The notes: generated by a model from the letters alone, not told the origin. Positions 7,670 to 15,934 are shown, counted from the stretch's first letter. The stretch: 64,000 nucleotides of DNA from Bacteroidota bacterium (GCA_029571215.1 JAKPTE010000009.1:52889-116888), one strand, 5' to 3'. Program-made: numbers and translations.

Positions 7670-8773
7670 CTAGGGCAGATTTTTCAGTTGTACCAGCTTC
7701 TGAAGGAAGATACGCTGAGTTTTTTCTACCAGGGATCCTTCAGTGATGAAATTACCGACAAAATTATCGGTCTGAGTGAGTACAGCATATCCATGCGACA
7801 GGATCAGGCCCGCATGAGCAGCAAGGTTTCCTTTCTGATGGCCGAATGTTTTCAGAATGTGGTGCGGCATGGTACCGAAGCGGATACTTCCATAATTAAG
7901 CATAAGTATACCGGGATGTTTAGTACCAGGCATATAGGTACCTCCTATTATATAGCTTCCTGCAACCTGGTTAAGAAAGAAAATATAGATTTTCTGACCT
8001 CACGCATCGATGAAATCAATCGCCTTGATAAGGATGATCTGAAGAAGATGTATCTTGAAAACCTTGAACATGAAGGACTCTCGTCTAAAGGGGGTGCAGG
8101 GCTTGGTCTTATTGAAATGGCAAGGAAATCGGGGCAAAAGCTCGAGTATTTATTCGAACCCTTTGATCAGGATTTTTCTTTTTTCTATTTACAGATCAAA
8201 ATGAAATCTCTTGATTTACAGGGACAAAATGGAGGAATTAGCGTTCCGATCCATCAGACTGTTGCGTTTCATCATCTGATGATGCAGAATAATTTTCTTC
8301 TCATGCATAAGGGTGATTACAGCAGGGAATCAGTAATTCCCATCCTCCGAATGCTGGAAAACAATCTTCGCAGTCAGTCAGACGTATACAAATACAAAAA
8401 GAAGGTTTTTCATGTTCTGGTAGAAATTCTTCAGAACATCAGCATACATTCCTTTGCCGAAAATGGTATCCATCACGGGATCTTTGTTCTTGGAATGAAA
8501 GACGAGTCATTCCATATTCTGGCAGGGAATTTTGTTGCCGCTGATGAAACCGATGAATTGAGAACGAGGCTGGATCAATTGAATTCAATGAACAAAGAAG
8601 ATCTGAACAGCTTGTACAAAGCCACTCTCAGGCAGGGAAAAGGAACCAGAAGAGGGGGAGCCGGTCTTGGGTTGATTGATATTGCCCGCGAAAGCCTCCG
8701 GAAAATCGATTACCAGTTATATCCTGCTGATGACAAAAAAGCATTTTTTCTGATGTCTGTAAATATCCGTTAA
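7664..8773 (+). CDS. Tandem-duplicated SiaB-family protein kinase
   Basis: SiaB-like proteins are single-domain GHKL-fold kinases that phosphorylate the SiaC (DUF1987) protein. This 369-aa protein holds two full copies. Copy 1 (about 1-182) has YQGSFSDEIT, the N-box-like ECFQNVVRH (E61, N65) and the G-box GGAGLGLIEMARKSG (143-157). Copy 2 (about 196-369) has HKGDYSRESV, EILQNISIH (E254, N258) and GGAGLGLIDIARES (331-344). Each copy has an equivalent helix before the G-box (RIDEINRLDKDDLKKMY; RLDQLNSMNKEDLNSLY). Both copies keep the nucleotide-binding residues that I can see. It is monocistronic, with the SiaC gene 22 kb away. The start is fixed by the distance to the conserved YQGSFS segment. 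Its leader carries an unusual stem over the start codon. Confidence 0.8.
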   Translation: MELGQIFQLYQLLKEDTLSFFYQGSFSDEITDKIIGLSEYSISMRQDQARMSSKVSFLMAECFQNVVRHGTEADTSIIKHKYTGMFSTRHIGTSYYIASCNLVKKENIDFLTSRIDEINRLDKDDLKKMYLENLEHEGLSSKGGAGLGLIEMARKSGQKLEYLFEPFDQDFSFFYLQIKMKSLDLQGQNGGISVPIHQTVAFHHLMMQNNFLLMHKGDYSRESVIPILRMLENNLRSQSDVYKYKKKVFHVLVEILQNISIHSFAENGIHHGIFVLGMKDESFHILAGNFVAADETDELRTRLDQLNSMNKEDLNSLYKATLRQGKGTRRGGAGLGLIDIARESLRKIDYQLYPADDKKAFFLMSVNIR

Positions 8774-8872
8774 GCTTGTGGTTCCGGTTTTCATCTGTTC
8801 ACTCTATCTGGCATTTGTGTTCTCTTCAGGTATTTTTACAGTTTGAGTTCAGTAATTGAGCTAGTTTGTCGC

Positions 8873-8880
8873 TATTTTTG
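8873..8880 (+). promoter_or_regulatory. -7 box of mgsA promoter
   Basis: TATTTTTG, exact to TAnnTTTG, ending 18 bases before the mgsA ATG. A TTTG lies at 8842-8845 but 27 bases away, which is longer than usual. The spacing to the start resembles that of several other genes in this window. Confidence 0.45.
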
Positions 8881-8898
8881 TCTCACAATGCAAAAAAT

Positions 8899-9363
8899 AT
8901 GGAAAGAATCAAACGAATTGCTTTGGTTGCTCACGATCATCGCAAGAAAGACCTTGTGGAATGGGTTGAATGGAACTGGCAGGAGTTAATAAAACATAAA
9001 CTCATTTGTACCGGTACTACCGGCAGAATGGTTGAAAATGCCCTGCGGCGCAAGGCAGGCCCGGATGTGCCCATTTCACTCAAGAAGCTTAAATCAGGGC
9101 CGCTTGGCGGTGATCAGCAACTGGGTGCTCTGGTAGCGGAAGGAAAAATCGATATCCTGGTTTTTTTCTGGGATCCTATGCAACCACAACCTCATGACGT
9201 TGATGTCAAAGCACTTTTGCGGATTACCGTGCTCTATAATGTTCCAACTGCCTGTAACCGGTCTACTGCTGATTTTCTGATCTCTTCCCCCCTGTTTAAC
9301 GAGCCCTATCAGCAGCGGCTTAAGGACTATTCAGACTACATAAATCGTTCGGTCAGCATTTAA
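8899..9363 (+). CDS. mgsA: Methylglyoxal synthase
   Basis: MgsA converts dihydroxyacetone phosphate to methylglyoxal and phosphate, a bypass of lower glycolysis. The ATG at 8899 gives 154 aa, the family length; the frame open from 8866 was rejected because it precedes the promoter-to-start distance and is unlike MgsA. Motifs match E. coli MgsA: IALVAHDH at the start, TGTTG phosphate-binding loop, SGPLGGDQQ with the catalytic Asp, DILVFFWDP and HDVDVKALLR. Its stop codon overlaps the stop of the HD-domain gene on the other strand, with no room for a terminator. The facing operon carries pyruvate kinase. Confidence 0.96.
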   Translation: MERIKRIALVAHDHRKKDLVEWVEWNWQELIKHKLICTGTTGRMVENALRRKAGPDVPISLKKLKSGPLGGDQQLGALVAEGKIDILVFFWDPMQPQPHDVDVKALLRITVLYNVPTACNRSTADFLISSPLFNEPYQQRLKDYSDYINRSVSI

Positions 9364-10202
9364 AGCGACAAATCCGTTTCTTTCTCAAAATCTATGGCCC
9401 ATTGCCTGATCAGAACAGGTGCGTCAGCCTGGTGAATTATTTCTTTTGCCATGCGGAGGGGACCCAGCTTTTGTTCAAGCACAAATGAGGCAATTTTCTC
9501 CGTCAGAAATGCAAAATCAACTAAACCGGCTGGCGAGTTCAGACAATCGGAGAAAAACTGCAGTGTATAGAGAAATCTTTTATACTGGGTCTGAAAAAAA
9601 CGGGAATTAACCGGTAGCATTTTCTGAATACGGTCAAAGCGGTTTTTTAGGTTTGGAAGAATCAGTCCGGGTATTTTTTCTGAAGCAATTCCCCGTATCA
9701 GGTAGATTTCAGTGTAACGATACACACCCGTTGCACCGAATGCATCGAGATCATCTGCCATATGAAGTAAAGCGAGCAAATGGCTTTTCATATTTTCACC
9801 CCCGGTTTCTTCTGTATTGTCTTTCTGATCGTGTTCGGCTACGATGGAAAGGAGGATATCTGCTCCGGAAAAAGTCAGTCCGGTTCGTTGGAGGAAATCG
9901 GAACAAAGTTTGCTGCTGAACTGACCATGGCGGGGCCCCGGGTCAATGCTCATACCCGTATCGTGAAAGAAACAGGCCAGCAGGAGAATCTCCGTTTCTT
10001 CAGCAGTAAGGAGGATACCATTCGTTAGAATAATCTGCCTGGCGTATTTCCAAACCCGTGAATGGTGGGAACAATCATGTGATGGCAAATATGTCGCTAA
10101 AAAGCAGCGATTGCATTCCTCTATCAGGACGGGCAACCACTTGTTCTCAAGGAATGCGATGGTCTGCAGAGAGGATTCCCTGTCAGGCTCATGATCAGAC
10201 AT
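9360..10202 (-). CDS. HD-domain metal-dependent hydrolase overlapping pyk
   Basis: This 280-aa protein has an HD-superfamily phosphohydrolase core with likely metal ligands H47 (CSHHSRVWKYA), H80-D81 (ACFFHDTGM), H92 (RHGQFSS), H124 (IVAEHDQ) and an Asp in LHMADDLDAFG (150-153). The extra histidines resemble the six-ligand sites of HD-GYP-like and related enzymes, but there is no GYP motif. The C-terminal 120 residues are helical and I do not recognise them. The start overlaps the last 8 bases of pyk, so the two are translationally coupled. A nucleotide or cyclic-nucleotide substrate is possible. The substrate is unknown. Confidence 0.75.
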   Translation of the reverse strand: MSDHEPDRESSLQTIAFLENKWLPVLIEECNRCFLATYLPSHDCSHHSRVWKYARQIILTNGILLTAEETEILLLACFFHDTGMSIDPGPRHGQFSSKLCSDFLQRTGLTFSGADILLSIVAEHDQKDNTEETGGENMKSHLLALLHMADDLDAFGATGVYRYTEIYLIRGIASEKIPGLILPNLKNRFDRIQKMLPVNSRFFQTQYKRFLYTLQFFSDCLNSPAGLVDFAFLTEKIASFVLEQKLGPLRMAKEIIHQADAPVLIRQWAIDFEKETDLSL

Positions 10203-11625
10203 AGCTCAGTTTAATCATATTGGTTTGTCCACGGGCATTAATAGGAATACTGCCAACATGGATGATGACCTGATCGTCGGAAATATATTTGTTTTCTTTT
10301 AAGAACTGGGTGGATTGCTGAATCGATTCATCGGTATGATCTGATTTGTCGTAATAAAAGGCTCGCACACCCCAGACAAGGGATAGACGACAAAGGAGGG
10401 ATTCATTCCTTGTAAACGTATAGATAGCAGCTTTGGGGCGATGGGAGGCAATGCGCATTGGAGTATAACCGCTGAAGGTGAAGGTGACGATGGCCTCTGC
10501 TCTTGTTTGCTGTGCCATGTGACAGGCATTAGCGCAAATGGAGTCGGGAAGAAAAGTGCGCGAAAGTTCATACGGAGGATGTTCACGGTAATACGGATAA
10601 GCATGTTGTTCGGTATAGCTGATGATCTGCTGCATGGCTCTGATAACACCGGCCGGATATTTTCCTACGGAGGTTTCTCCGCTCAGCATGAGGGCATCAG
10701 CACCGTCGAGCACAGCATTGGCCACATCATTGGCCTCTGCCCGTGTAGGACGGAAACTCGTGATCATACTTTCCATCATCTGGGTAGCAATGATGACCGG
10801 TTTTGCTTTTTCAATGCATTTTTTTACAATCATTTTCTGAATCAGAGGCACCCTGTCGAATGGGATTTCTACACCCAGATCACCACGGGCTACCATGATT
10901 CCGTTTGCCATATCAATGATTTCATCAATTTCGTTGAGTGCTTCCGGCTTTTCAATTTTGGCAATGATCCAGGCATGTTTCTTTTCCTGACGCATGAGTT
11001 CTTTCAGGTCAAGAAGATCGGCTGGTTTTCTGACAAATGAGAGCGCCAGCCAGTCAACTCCTTCCTGCAACGCAAAATGGGCGTCCTCCTTGTCTTTTTC
11101 GGTTAGGCTGGGAAGTGAAACTTTTGTGTCAGGTAAATTCACTCCTTTATGGGAGGAAAGTACACCTCCGTTTAAAACCACTGCCTTTACTGAATCAACC
11201 CCATTGGTATCGGTAACCTTTAGCCGTATTTTCCCGTCATCAATGAGCACAATGTCGCCTGCCTTTACATCGGCAGGGAATTCTTTATAGCTCATATATA
11301 CTTGTTCACTGTTCCCAATAAACTCATGACTGGTTACAAAGGTGAGTTCTTTCCCTTCTTCCAGCATGGCTCCGTTGTTTTCCACCTCCCCAATTCGCAG
11401 TTTGGGACCCTGCAAATCACCGAGAATAGCGACATGGGTTCCTAGTTCCTGATTCAGACTGCGGATGATCTGTATTACTCTTTTGTGTTCTTCATGTGTT
11501 CCATGCGAAAAATTGAGCCGGCAAACGTCCACTCCTTCGAGAAACATCTCCCTGAGAACTTCGCGTGAAGAGCAGGCCGGACCAATTGTTGCAACAATTT
11601 TTGTGCATGAAAATGTTTTTTCCAT
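10195..11625 (-). CDS. pyk: Pyruvate kinase
   Basis: Pyruvate kinase makes pyruvate and ATP from phosphoenolpyruvate, the last step of glycolysis. The 476-aa protein shows the barrel start TKIVATIGPACSS, the RLNFSHGTHEEH segment, ILGDLQGPKLRIG, the catalytic Lys region IIAKIEKPEAL, MVARGDLGVEIP, the signature IATQMMESMI and EANDVANAVLDGADALMLSGE. A C-terminal domain of normal size follows. The start ATG at 11625 is supported by a -7 box 20 bases upstream. It is the first gene of a two-gene operon with the HD hydrolase. Confidence 0.97.
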   Translation of the reverse strand: MEKTFSCTKIVATIGPACSSREVLREMFLEGVDVCRLNFSHGTHEEHKRVIQIIRSLNQELGTHVAILGDLQGPKLRIGEVENNGAMLEEGKELTFVTSHEFIGNSEQVYMSYKEFPADVKAGDIVLIDDGKIRLKVTDTNGVDSVKAVVLNGGVLSSHKGVNLPDTKVSLPSLTEKDKEDAHFALQEGVDWLALSFVRKPADLLDLKELMRQEKKHAWIIAKIEKPEALNEIDEIIDMANGIMVARGDLGVEIPFDRVPLIQKMIVKKCIEKAKPVIIATQMMESMITSFRPTRAEANDVANAVLDGADALMLSGETSVGKYPAGVIRAMQQIISYTEQHAYPYYREHPPYELSRTFLPDSICANACHMAQQTRAEAIVTFTFSGYTPMRIASHRPKAAIYTFTRNESLLCRLSLVWGVRAFYYDKSDHTDESIQQSTQFLKENKYISDDQVIIHVGSIPINARGQTNMIKLSYV

Positions 11626-11645
11626 TTTGTTTCAAATTTCACAGG

Positions 11646-11653
11646 CAAATATA
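11646..11653 (-). promoter_or_regulatory. -7 box of pyk promoter
   Basis: On the minus strand the bases read TATATTTG, an exact TAnnTTTG match, 20 bases before the pyk ATG. A -33 element is not clear. Confidence 0.5.
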
Positions 11654-11846
11654 AGTATTCCGGCTGTGAATGTATTTTTGGTATCGGATATCATCGTTCA
11701 GGCCGATTGAATCTTCGCTTCATCGGGGTTAAGCCGGATGCCCCCCAGCAAGGCTACTTACAATGCATTAGTGCGTTACATTTCCAATGCAGTATTCGGG
11801 TAAAAAATGAAGAACCCTTAACAATGCTTGCATTGCGAAAACATAT

Positions 11847-11854
11847 TACATTTG
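11847..11854 (+). promoter_or_regulatory. Possible -7 box of trmH promoter
   Basis: TACATTTG, an exact TAnnTTTG match, ending 17 bases before a TTG codon at 11872. A TTG lies at 11828-11830 with a 16-base spacer, slightly short. If used, translation must start downstream of the ATG at 11824. Confidence 0.4.
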
Positions 11855-11871
11855 CAGCAAACAGCCAGATA

Positions 11872-12567
11872 TTGGAGAACAGCGATTTACTTGATTTTCT
11901 CAAACAGTATATTTCGGAACGAAGATTCAGCCGGTTCCGTGAGGTGGTGGCGCATCGTACCCGTTACCTGACCATTGTGCTGGAAGATATTTTCCAACCA
12001 CACAATGCCAGTGCCGTGCTTCGAACATGCGACTGCCTCGGAATTCAGGATATACATATTATTGAAAACCGCAATACCTTCTCACCAAATCCTGATGTGG
12101 CACTTGGTGCCAGCAAATGGCTGACCCTTGTTCATTACAGGGAAAAAAACCGGGACAATACAAGGATTGCGCTTCAAAAGCTGAAGGAAGAAGGATACAG
12201 GCTTGTTGCCACAAGCCCTCACCACAGAAGCAGTACACCGGAGAGTTTTAACCTGAAGGCAGGTAAGGCTGCCCTGCTTTTCGGGACGGAATTGACAGGT
12301 CTGAGCGAAACTGCTTTGTCAATGGCCGATGAATACCTTCACATACCCATGGTAGGTTTTACGGAAAGCTTTAATATTTCTGTTACGGCAGCTATTGTTC
12401 TTTATACGCTCACTCATCGCCTTCGCAACTCAGAAATACCCTGGCAGTTATCTCCCTCTGAGGAGCTTCAGCTTTTGCTGGAATGGACAAGAACCACAGT
12501 TAGACATCCTGAAGCTATAGAAAGATGGCTTCGTGAAAAGCATGCAGATAAAGAGAACAATTCCTGA
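11872..12567 (+). CDS. trmH: tRNA/rRNA 2'-O-ribose methyltransferase, TrmH (SpoU) family
   Basis: This is a SPOUT-fold SAM-dependent methyltransferase that probably makes 2'-O-methylguanosine in tRNA. Motif 1 NASAVLRTCDCLGI, motif 2 ALLFGTELTGLSE and motif 3 IPMVGFTESFNISV are all present. The conserved family N-terminus corresponds to LLDFLKQYISERRFSRF, and a TTG at 11872 gives a start a few residues before it. An ATG at 11824 would add 16 residues that do not look like the family, and a consensus -7 box lies between the two. The frame stays open back to 11707 without support. Substrate position (G18 versus others) cannot be decided here. Confidence 0.88.
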   Translation: MENSDLLDFLKQYISERRFSRFREVVAHRTRYLTIVLEDIFQPHNASAVLRTCDCLGIQDIHIIENRNTFSPNPDVALGASKWLTLVHYREKNRDNTRIALQKLKEEGYRLVATSPHHRSSTPESFNLKAGKAALLFGTELTGLSETALSMADEYLHIPMVGFTESFNISVTAAIVLYTLTHRLRNSEIPWQLSPSEELQLLLEWTRTTVRHPEAIERWLREKHADKENNS

Positions 12568-12638
12568 TCCCAATATAATCCGTTAGAAACATTGATACGA
12601 AGCGAAACCTGATTTCATCAATTATAGCTGAAGAACAG

Positions 12639-12668
12639 TTGAAAAACGCAAAATTTTGGTTATTTTTG
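12639..12668 (+). promoter_or_regulatory. Promoter of the LytTR response-regulator gene
   Basis: TTG at 12639-12641, a 19-base spacer and TATTTTTG at 12661-12668, a full Bacteroidota -33/-7 match. It predicts a leader of about 40 bases before the ATG at 12718. Confidence 0.6.
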
Positions 12669-12717
12669 ACTACTTGCAACACTAGCAATTTTCTCAACCC
12701 TAAAACCGACATTGCTT

Positions 12718-13428
12718 ATGAATTGTATTATTGTTGATGATGATAAACTCTCCATCAGGGTTCTGGAAGAATTTGTCCGGAAAACTTCAGATCTTCACCT
12801 GATGGGGTCATTTACCAACGCTATTGACGCCATAAATTTCATCAACACCCACCCCGAAGAGGTGAACATTATTTTTCTTGATATTGAAATGCCCGAGATG
12901 TCTGGAATTGATCTGCTTGAGGTGGTGAGCAATCCTCCCCAGGTTATCATTGTATCATCCAAAGAAAAATATGCTCTGAATGCCTTCGATTATGATGTAA
13001 CCGATTACCTGCTGAAACCGGTACATTACAGCCGGTTTTTCAAGGCCATTGAGCGGGCAAGGAGAAAGGCGGCCCAGACCACGGTTGATCAGATCAGCAA
13101 GGATGAAATTTTTATCAAAAAAAATTCCTCCCTTGTTCGTCTGAAGTACGATGAAATATTATGGATTGAAGCTCTGGAGAACTACGTTATTTTTAACACG
13201 TTTAATGACCGGTTTACCATCCACTTTACCATGAAAGCCATTGAGCAAAGGCTTCCGGCCAGGAAGTTTACACGGGTTCATCGTTCCTTCATTGTTAATA
13301 CCAGCAGCATTAACCTCATTGAGGACAATGCCATTATTATCAAAACCCAGGATGGTCCCAAATCGATCCCAATCGGAAAGTCATACCGTGACAAACTGAT
13401 GAACGACATTAACCTGATGGCAAAATAA
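12718..13428 (+). CDS. LytTR-family response regulator (orphan)
   Basis: This two-domain cytoplasmic regulator of 236 aa has a receiver domain at 1-120 with the acidic pocket VDDD, phospho-acceptor D55 (IIFLDIEMPEMSG) and the Lys in DYLLKPVHYSRF. A C-terminal LytTR DNA-binding domain follows, from about 135 on (EILWIEALENYVIFNT, KFTRVHRSFIVN). Such regulators bind direct repeats as dimers. No histidine kinase is adjacent, so its partner lies elsewhere. The frame can be opened at a TTG 6 bases earlier, but the ATG at 12718 is preferred. It has its own promoter and is followed by the aminotransferase gene after 91 bases. Confidence 0.92.
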   Translation: MNCIIVDDDKLSIRVLEEFVRKTSDLHLMGSFTNAIDAINFINTHPEEVNIIFLDIEMPEMSGIDLLEVVSNPPQVIIVSSKEKYALNAFDYDVTDYLLKPVHYSRFFKAIERARRKAAQTTVDQISKDEIFIKKNSSLVRLKYDEILWIEALENYVIFNTFNDRFTIHFTMKAIEQRLPARKFTRVHRSFIVNTSSINLIEDNAIIIKTQDGPKSIPIGKSYRDKLMNDINLMAK

Positions 13429-13519
13429 GCCACTCCGGAAATCATTCCCGGGCTATATTAGCACCATACTTAATTTCGGGTTTCTATAAGCAGGCATCTT
13501 TACTTATCGGTATCAGGTT

Positions 13520-14707
13520 ATGGAATCAGCACGAAGCATTTTTTTTCGTCATATTGCGCAAACGTCCCGTTCTCCGTTGGCTCTTGAGATTGACCATGCC
13601 AGCGGAATGTATTTATACGGAACAGATGGGAAACGCTACATGGATCTGATTTCCGGTATTTCCGTCAGTAACCTCGGCCATTCGCATCCTGCCATTATTC
13701 ATGCAATCAGGGAACAGACCGGACGTTATCTGCACCTTCTGGTGTACGGGGAACTGATCCAGGCTCCTCAGGTTCATCTGGCAGGCAGGTTGGCCGGTAT
13801 TCTTCCCAGGCAGCTGGATACCATATATTTTGTGAATTCAGGTGCAGAGGCTGTGGAAGGTGCTCTGAAACTTGCCAAACGCTATACAGGCCGGCATGAA
13901 ATTATTGCAATGAAAAATGCCTATCATGGCAGTACGCACGGAGCCTTAAGCGCAACCGGCAATGAAGACCTCAAAAGAGCATACCGCCCGCTGGTTCCCG
14001 GTTTCCGGCACATTGAACTGAATAATCAAAAAGACCTTGGGGTCATTTCTTCGAAAACAGCGGCAGTTATTCTTGAACCTGTCATGGGTGAAGCTGGCGT
14101 ACGGCCAGCCAATCCGGCCTGGATACGGGAATTGCGCAGTCGGTGCAATGAAACCGGCTCTCTGCTCATTTTTGATGAAATTCAGACAGGTTTCGGACGA
14201 ACAGGCTCTTTGTTCGCCTTTGAGAAGCTCGGAATCGTTCCCGACATTCTGTTGCTTGCCAAAGCGCTCGGCGGGGGAATGCCCCTTGGCGCCTTTATAG
14301 CCTCTTCAGAAATCATGAATGTTATCTCCCATTCTCCCGCTCTCGGCCATATCACTACCTTTGGTGGACACCCTGTATCCTGTGCAGCAGCGCTTGCTCA
14401 CCTGAATGAACTGCTCTCCTCTGAAATCATTGCTACAGTCCCTGCTAAAGAACAACTCTTCCGCAAGCTTTTGGTGCATCCCATGATAAGGGAAATCCGG
14501 AGTGCGGGACTCCTGATGGCCATTGAACTTGGTTCAGCGGTTCTTGTTCAGAAAGTAATCGCCCGTACACTTGAAAGAGGGATACTTCTCGATTGGTTTC
14601 TGTTCTGCGATACAGCACTTCGACTGGCTCCACCCCTCATCATCTCCGAAGAGGAAATAAAAACGGCCTGCAGTATCCTACAGGAAGTGCTGAGCGAATT
14701 TTCCTGA
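13520..14707 (+). CDS. Class-III PLP-dependent aminotransferase
   Basis: A fold-type-I class-III aminotransferase of 395 aa, related to acetylornithine, ornithine and GABA aminotransferases. The PLP-binding residues are visible: NSGAEAVEGALKLAKRYT (phosphate loop, 106-123), AYHGSTHGAL, FDEIQTGFGRTG with D219 contacting the pyridine nitrogen, and LLLAKALGGGMPLGAF with K248 as Schiff-base lysine. The substrate cannot be read from the sequence. No arginine or GABA pathway gene is adjacent, so a specific name is not given. It converges on the DUF6132 gene. Confidence 0.88.
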   Translation: MESARSIFFRHIAQTSRSPLALEIDHASGMYLYGTDGKRYMDLISGISVSNLGHSHPAIIHAIREQTGRYLHLLVYGELIQAPQVHLAGRLAGILPRQLDTIYFVNSGAEAVEGALKLAKRYTGRHEIIAMKNAYHGSTHGALSATGNEDLKRAYRPLVPGFRHIELNNQKDLGVISSKTAAVILEPVMGEAGVRPANPAWIRELRSRCNETGSLLIFDEIQTGFGRTGSLFAFEKLGIVPDILLLAKALGGGMPLGAFIASSEIMNVISHSPALGHITTFGGHPVSCAAALAHLNELLSSEIIATVPAKEQLFRKLLVHPMIREIRSAGLLMAIELGSAVLVQKVIARTLERGILLDWFLFCDTALRLAPPLIISEEEIKTACSILQEVLSEFS

Positions 14708-14764
14708 TGCCGGGGAAAATATTGGAAAGTCTGTATTTTTTATCAGAACCGGATAGGTTGGTAC

Positions 14765-14971
14765 TTACTCTTTTTTCTTTTTGTAAAACAGAATCCCCCC
14801 AAACAACATCCCGTAAAGTGTCATAAGATATGGGTTCGATTTCAACGGACAGGTACCAGTGCGGCATCCGATAAAATGATAGTACAGATACCCTGCGACT
14901 GCACCCAAAATGATGCCTGCTGTGAACCTGAATGTAAAAGTGCGTTTTAACCACGCTTTGATTCCTGTCAT
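14765..14971 (-). CDS. Small membrane protein, DUF6132 family
   Basis: A 68-aa protein with two predicted membrane segments (TAGIILGAVAGYLYYHFIG and TLYGMLFGGILFYKKKK) joined by a short loop with the motif CRTGTCPLKSNPY. Two cysteines spaced by four residues and the SNPY motif are characteristic of DUF6132 and related small membrane proteins, as I recall. A role in sulfur or metal handling has been suggested for similar loops but is not known. A longer frame over the same bases on this strand (14640-15014) lacks protein character. A -7 box 21 bases upstream supports the start. Confidence 0.82.
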   Translation of the reverse strand: MTGIKAWLKRTFTFRFTAGIILGAVAGYLYYHFIGCRTGTCPLKSNPYLMTLYGMLFGGILFYKKKKE

Positions 14972-14989
14972 TTTTTGGTGCTATTTTTG
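14957..14989 (+). promoter_or_regulatory. Promoter for the exported-protein gene at 15044
   Basis: TTTG at 14957-14960, a 21-base spacer and TATTTTTG at 14982-14989, an exact -7 box. It overlaps the oppositely oriented promoter of the DUF6132 gene; only three bases separate the two -7 boxes. Confidence 0.5.
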
Positions 14990-14992
14990 TAG

Positions 14993-15000
14993 CAAAGATA
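14993..15000 (-). promoter_or_regulatory. -7 box of the DUF6132 gene promoter
   Basis: On the minus strand the bases read TATCTTTG, exact to TAnnTTTG, 21 bases before the ATG at 14971. The start point it implies lies within the -7 box of the opposite promoter. Confidence 0.5.
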
Positions 15001-15043
15001 AGGAATAAATTCAATATAAATGAATGTATGTAGATATGTTCAT

Positions 15044-15886
15044 ATGAAAAACATCCTTGTTGCTTTGATTTTTCTAGGCATGGAATCGCATGTGCCTTCA
15101 GGTTTTATTAGGGGACAGGGTGTTGCTATGTCAGCTGAAGAAAGGGAACTGAACCTTCTGTTCATGCGCATGCAAAAAGCTTCTGACGACCAAACCAAAC
15201 AGCAAATCAATGATACGATTGTCATGAAGTTTGGAGAGGTTCTCAATAGGCCGGAATCATTCGGGATGAAATTTGATTCACTTCGCTATTGCGGAAATGT
15301 TGTTTCTTCCGATGGGGTGGTGCGCATTTTTACATGGAACATGGTTTTGTCAGACCTTCGCAATCAATACTTCGGATTTTTGCAGGTGAACAGGTCTGGA
15401 AGGGATGCGAAAAGAACCTATTTTCTGAAGGATTCGGAGGATTTGGGGAAGGATGCTGCAATGAAAGTATATACACCGGAGCACTGGTACGGATGTTTGA
15501 TTTATAAGGTGTTGCACAACCGTTACCGGGGAGAAGATACCTATACCTTGCTCTCACTGGATTACAACAACCTGCTGTCCAACAAAAAAATCATTGATGT
15601 GCTCTGGTTTGATGCCAATGATCAACCTGTGTTTGGGAAACCCGTCTTTCAGGATGAGAAGGGAAATCTGACCAACAGGGTGATCTTTGAATACAATGCG
15701 CAGGCTGTTATGGGCCTGAAATGGAACGATCGCCTCCAGATGATTGTTTATGATCATTTATCACCCGTTAAGCCTGAATTTGAAGGAAATTACAAGTTTT
15801 ACGGACCGGATTTCTCTTTCGACGCCTATCGCTTCGATAAAGGTGTCTGGGTGTATGTACCTGACGTGAATGTTCTCAATGAGTAA
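15044..15886 (+). CDS. Conserved exported protein of unknown function
   Basis: A protein of 280 aa starting at the ATG at 15044 (MKNILVALIFLGM), with a short signal peptide. I recognise the pattern only as a conserved Bacteroidota family of unknown function: a FTWNM segment near residue 95, HWYGCLIYKV, YTLLSLDYN, then DVLWFD and FGKPVF, and a C-terminal YDHLSPVKPEFEGNYKFYGPDFSFDAY split over a glycine. It is probably periplasmic. The frame opens at 15020 with eight extra residues that would spoil the signal peptide. It has its own promoter and precedes htpG by 82 bases. Confidence 0.78.
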   Translation: MKNILVALIFLGMESHVPSGFIRGQGVAMSAEERELNLLFMRMQKASDDQTKQQINDTIVMKFGEVLNRPESFGMKFDSLRYCGNVVSSDGVVRIFTWNMVLSDLRNQYFGFLQVNRSGRDAKRTYFLKDSEDLGKDAAMKVYTPEHWYGCLIYKVLHNRYRGEDTYTLLSLDYNNLLSNKKIIDVLWFDANDQPVFGKPVFQDEKGNLTNRVIFEYNAQAVMGLKWNDRLQMIVYDHLSPVKPEFEGNYKFYGPDFSFDAYRFDKGVWVYVPDVNVLNE

Positions 15887-15901
15887 GGTTTTGTGTGACG
15901 C

Positions 15902-15934
15902 TTTGACAGAGTTAATCCCATGGCATAATGTTTG
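15902..15934 (+). promoter_or_regulatory. Possible htpG promoter
   Basis: TTTG at 15902-15905, a 21-base spacer and AATGTTTG at 15927-15934 (first base differs from TAnnTTTG). The box ends 34 bases before the htpG ATG. No CIRCE-type inverted repeat was seen. Confidence 0.35.

Noticed and set aside
14640..15014. 124-codon minus-strand frame overlapping the DUF6132 gene
   Set aside because: The DUF6132 frame in another phase has membrane helices, a conserved Cys loop and a promoter; the longer frame has none.
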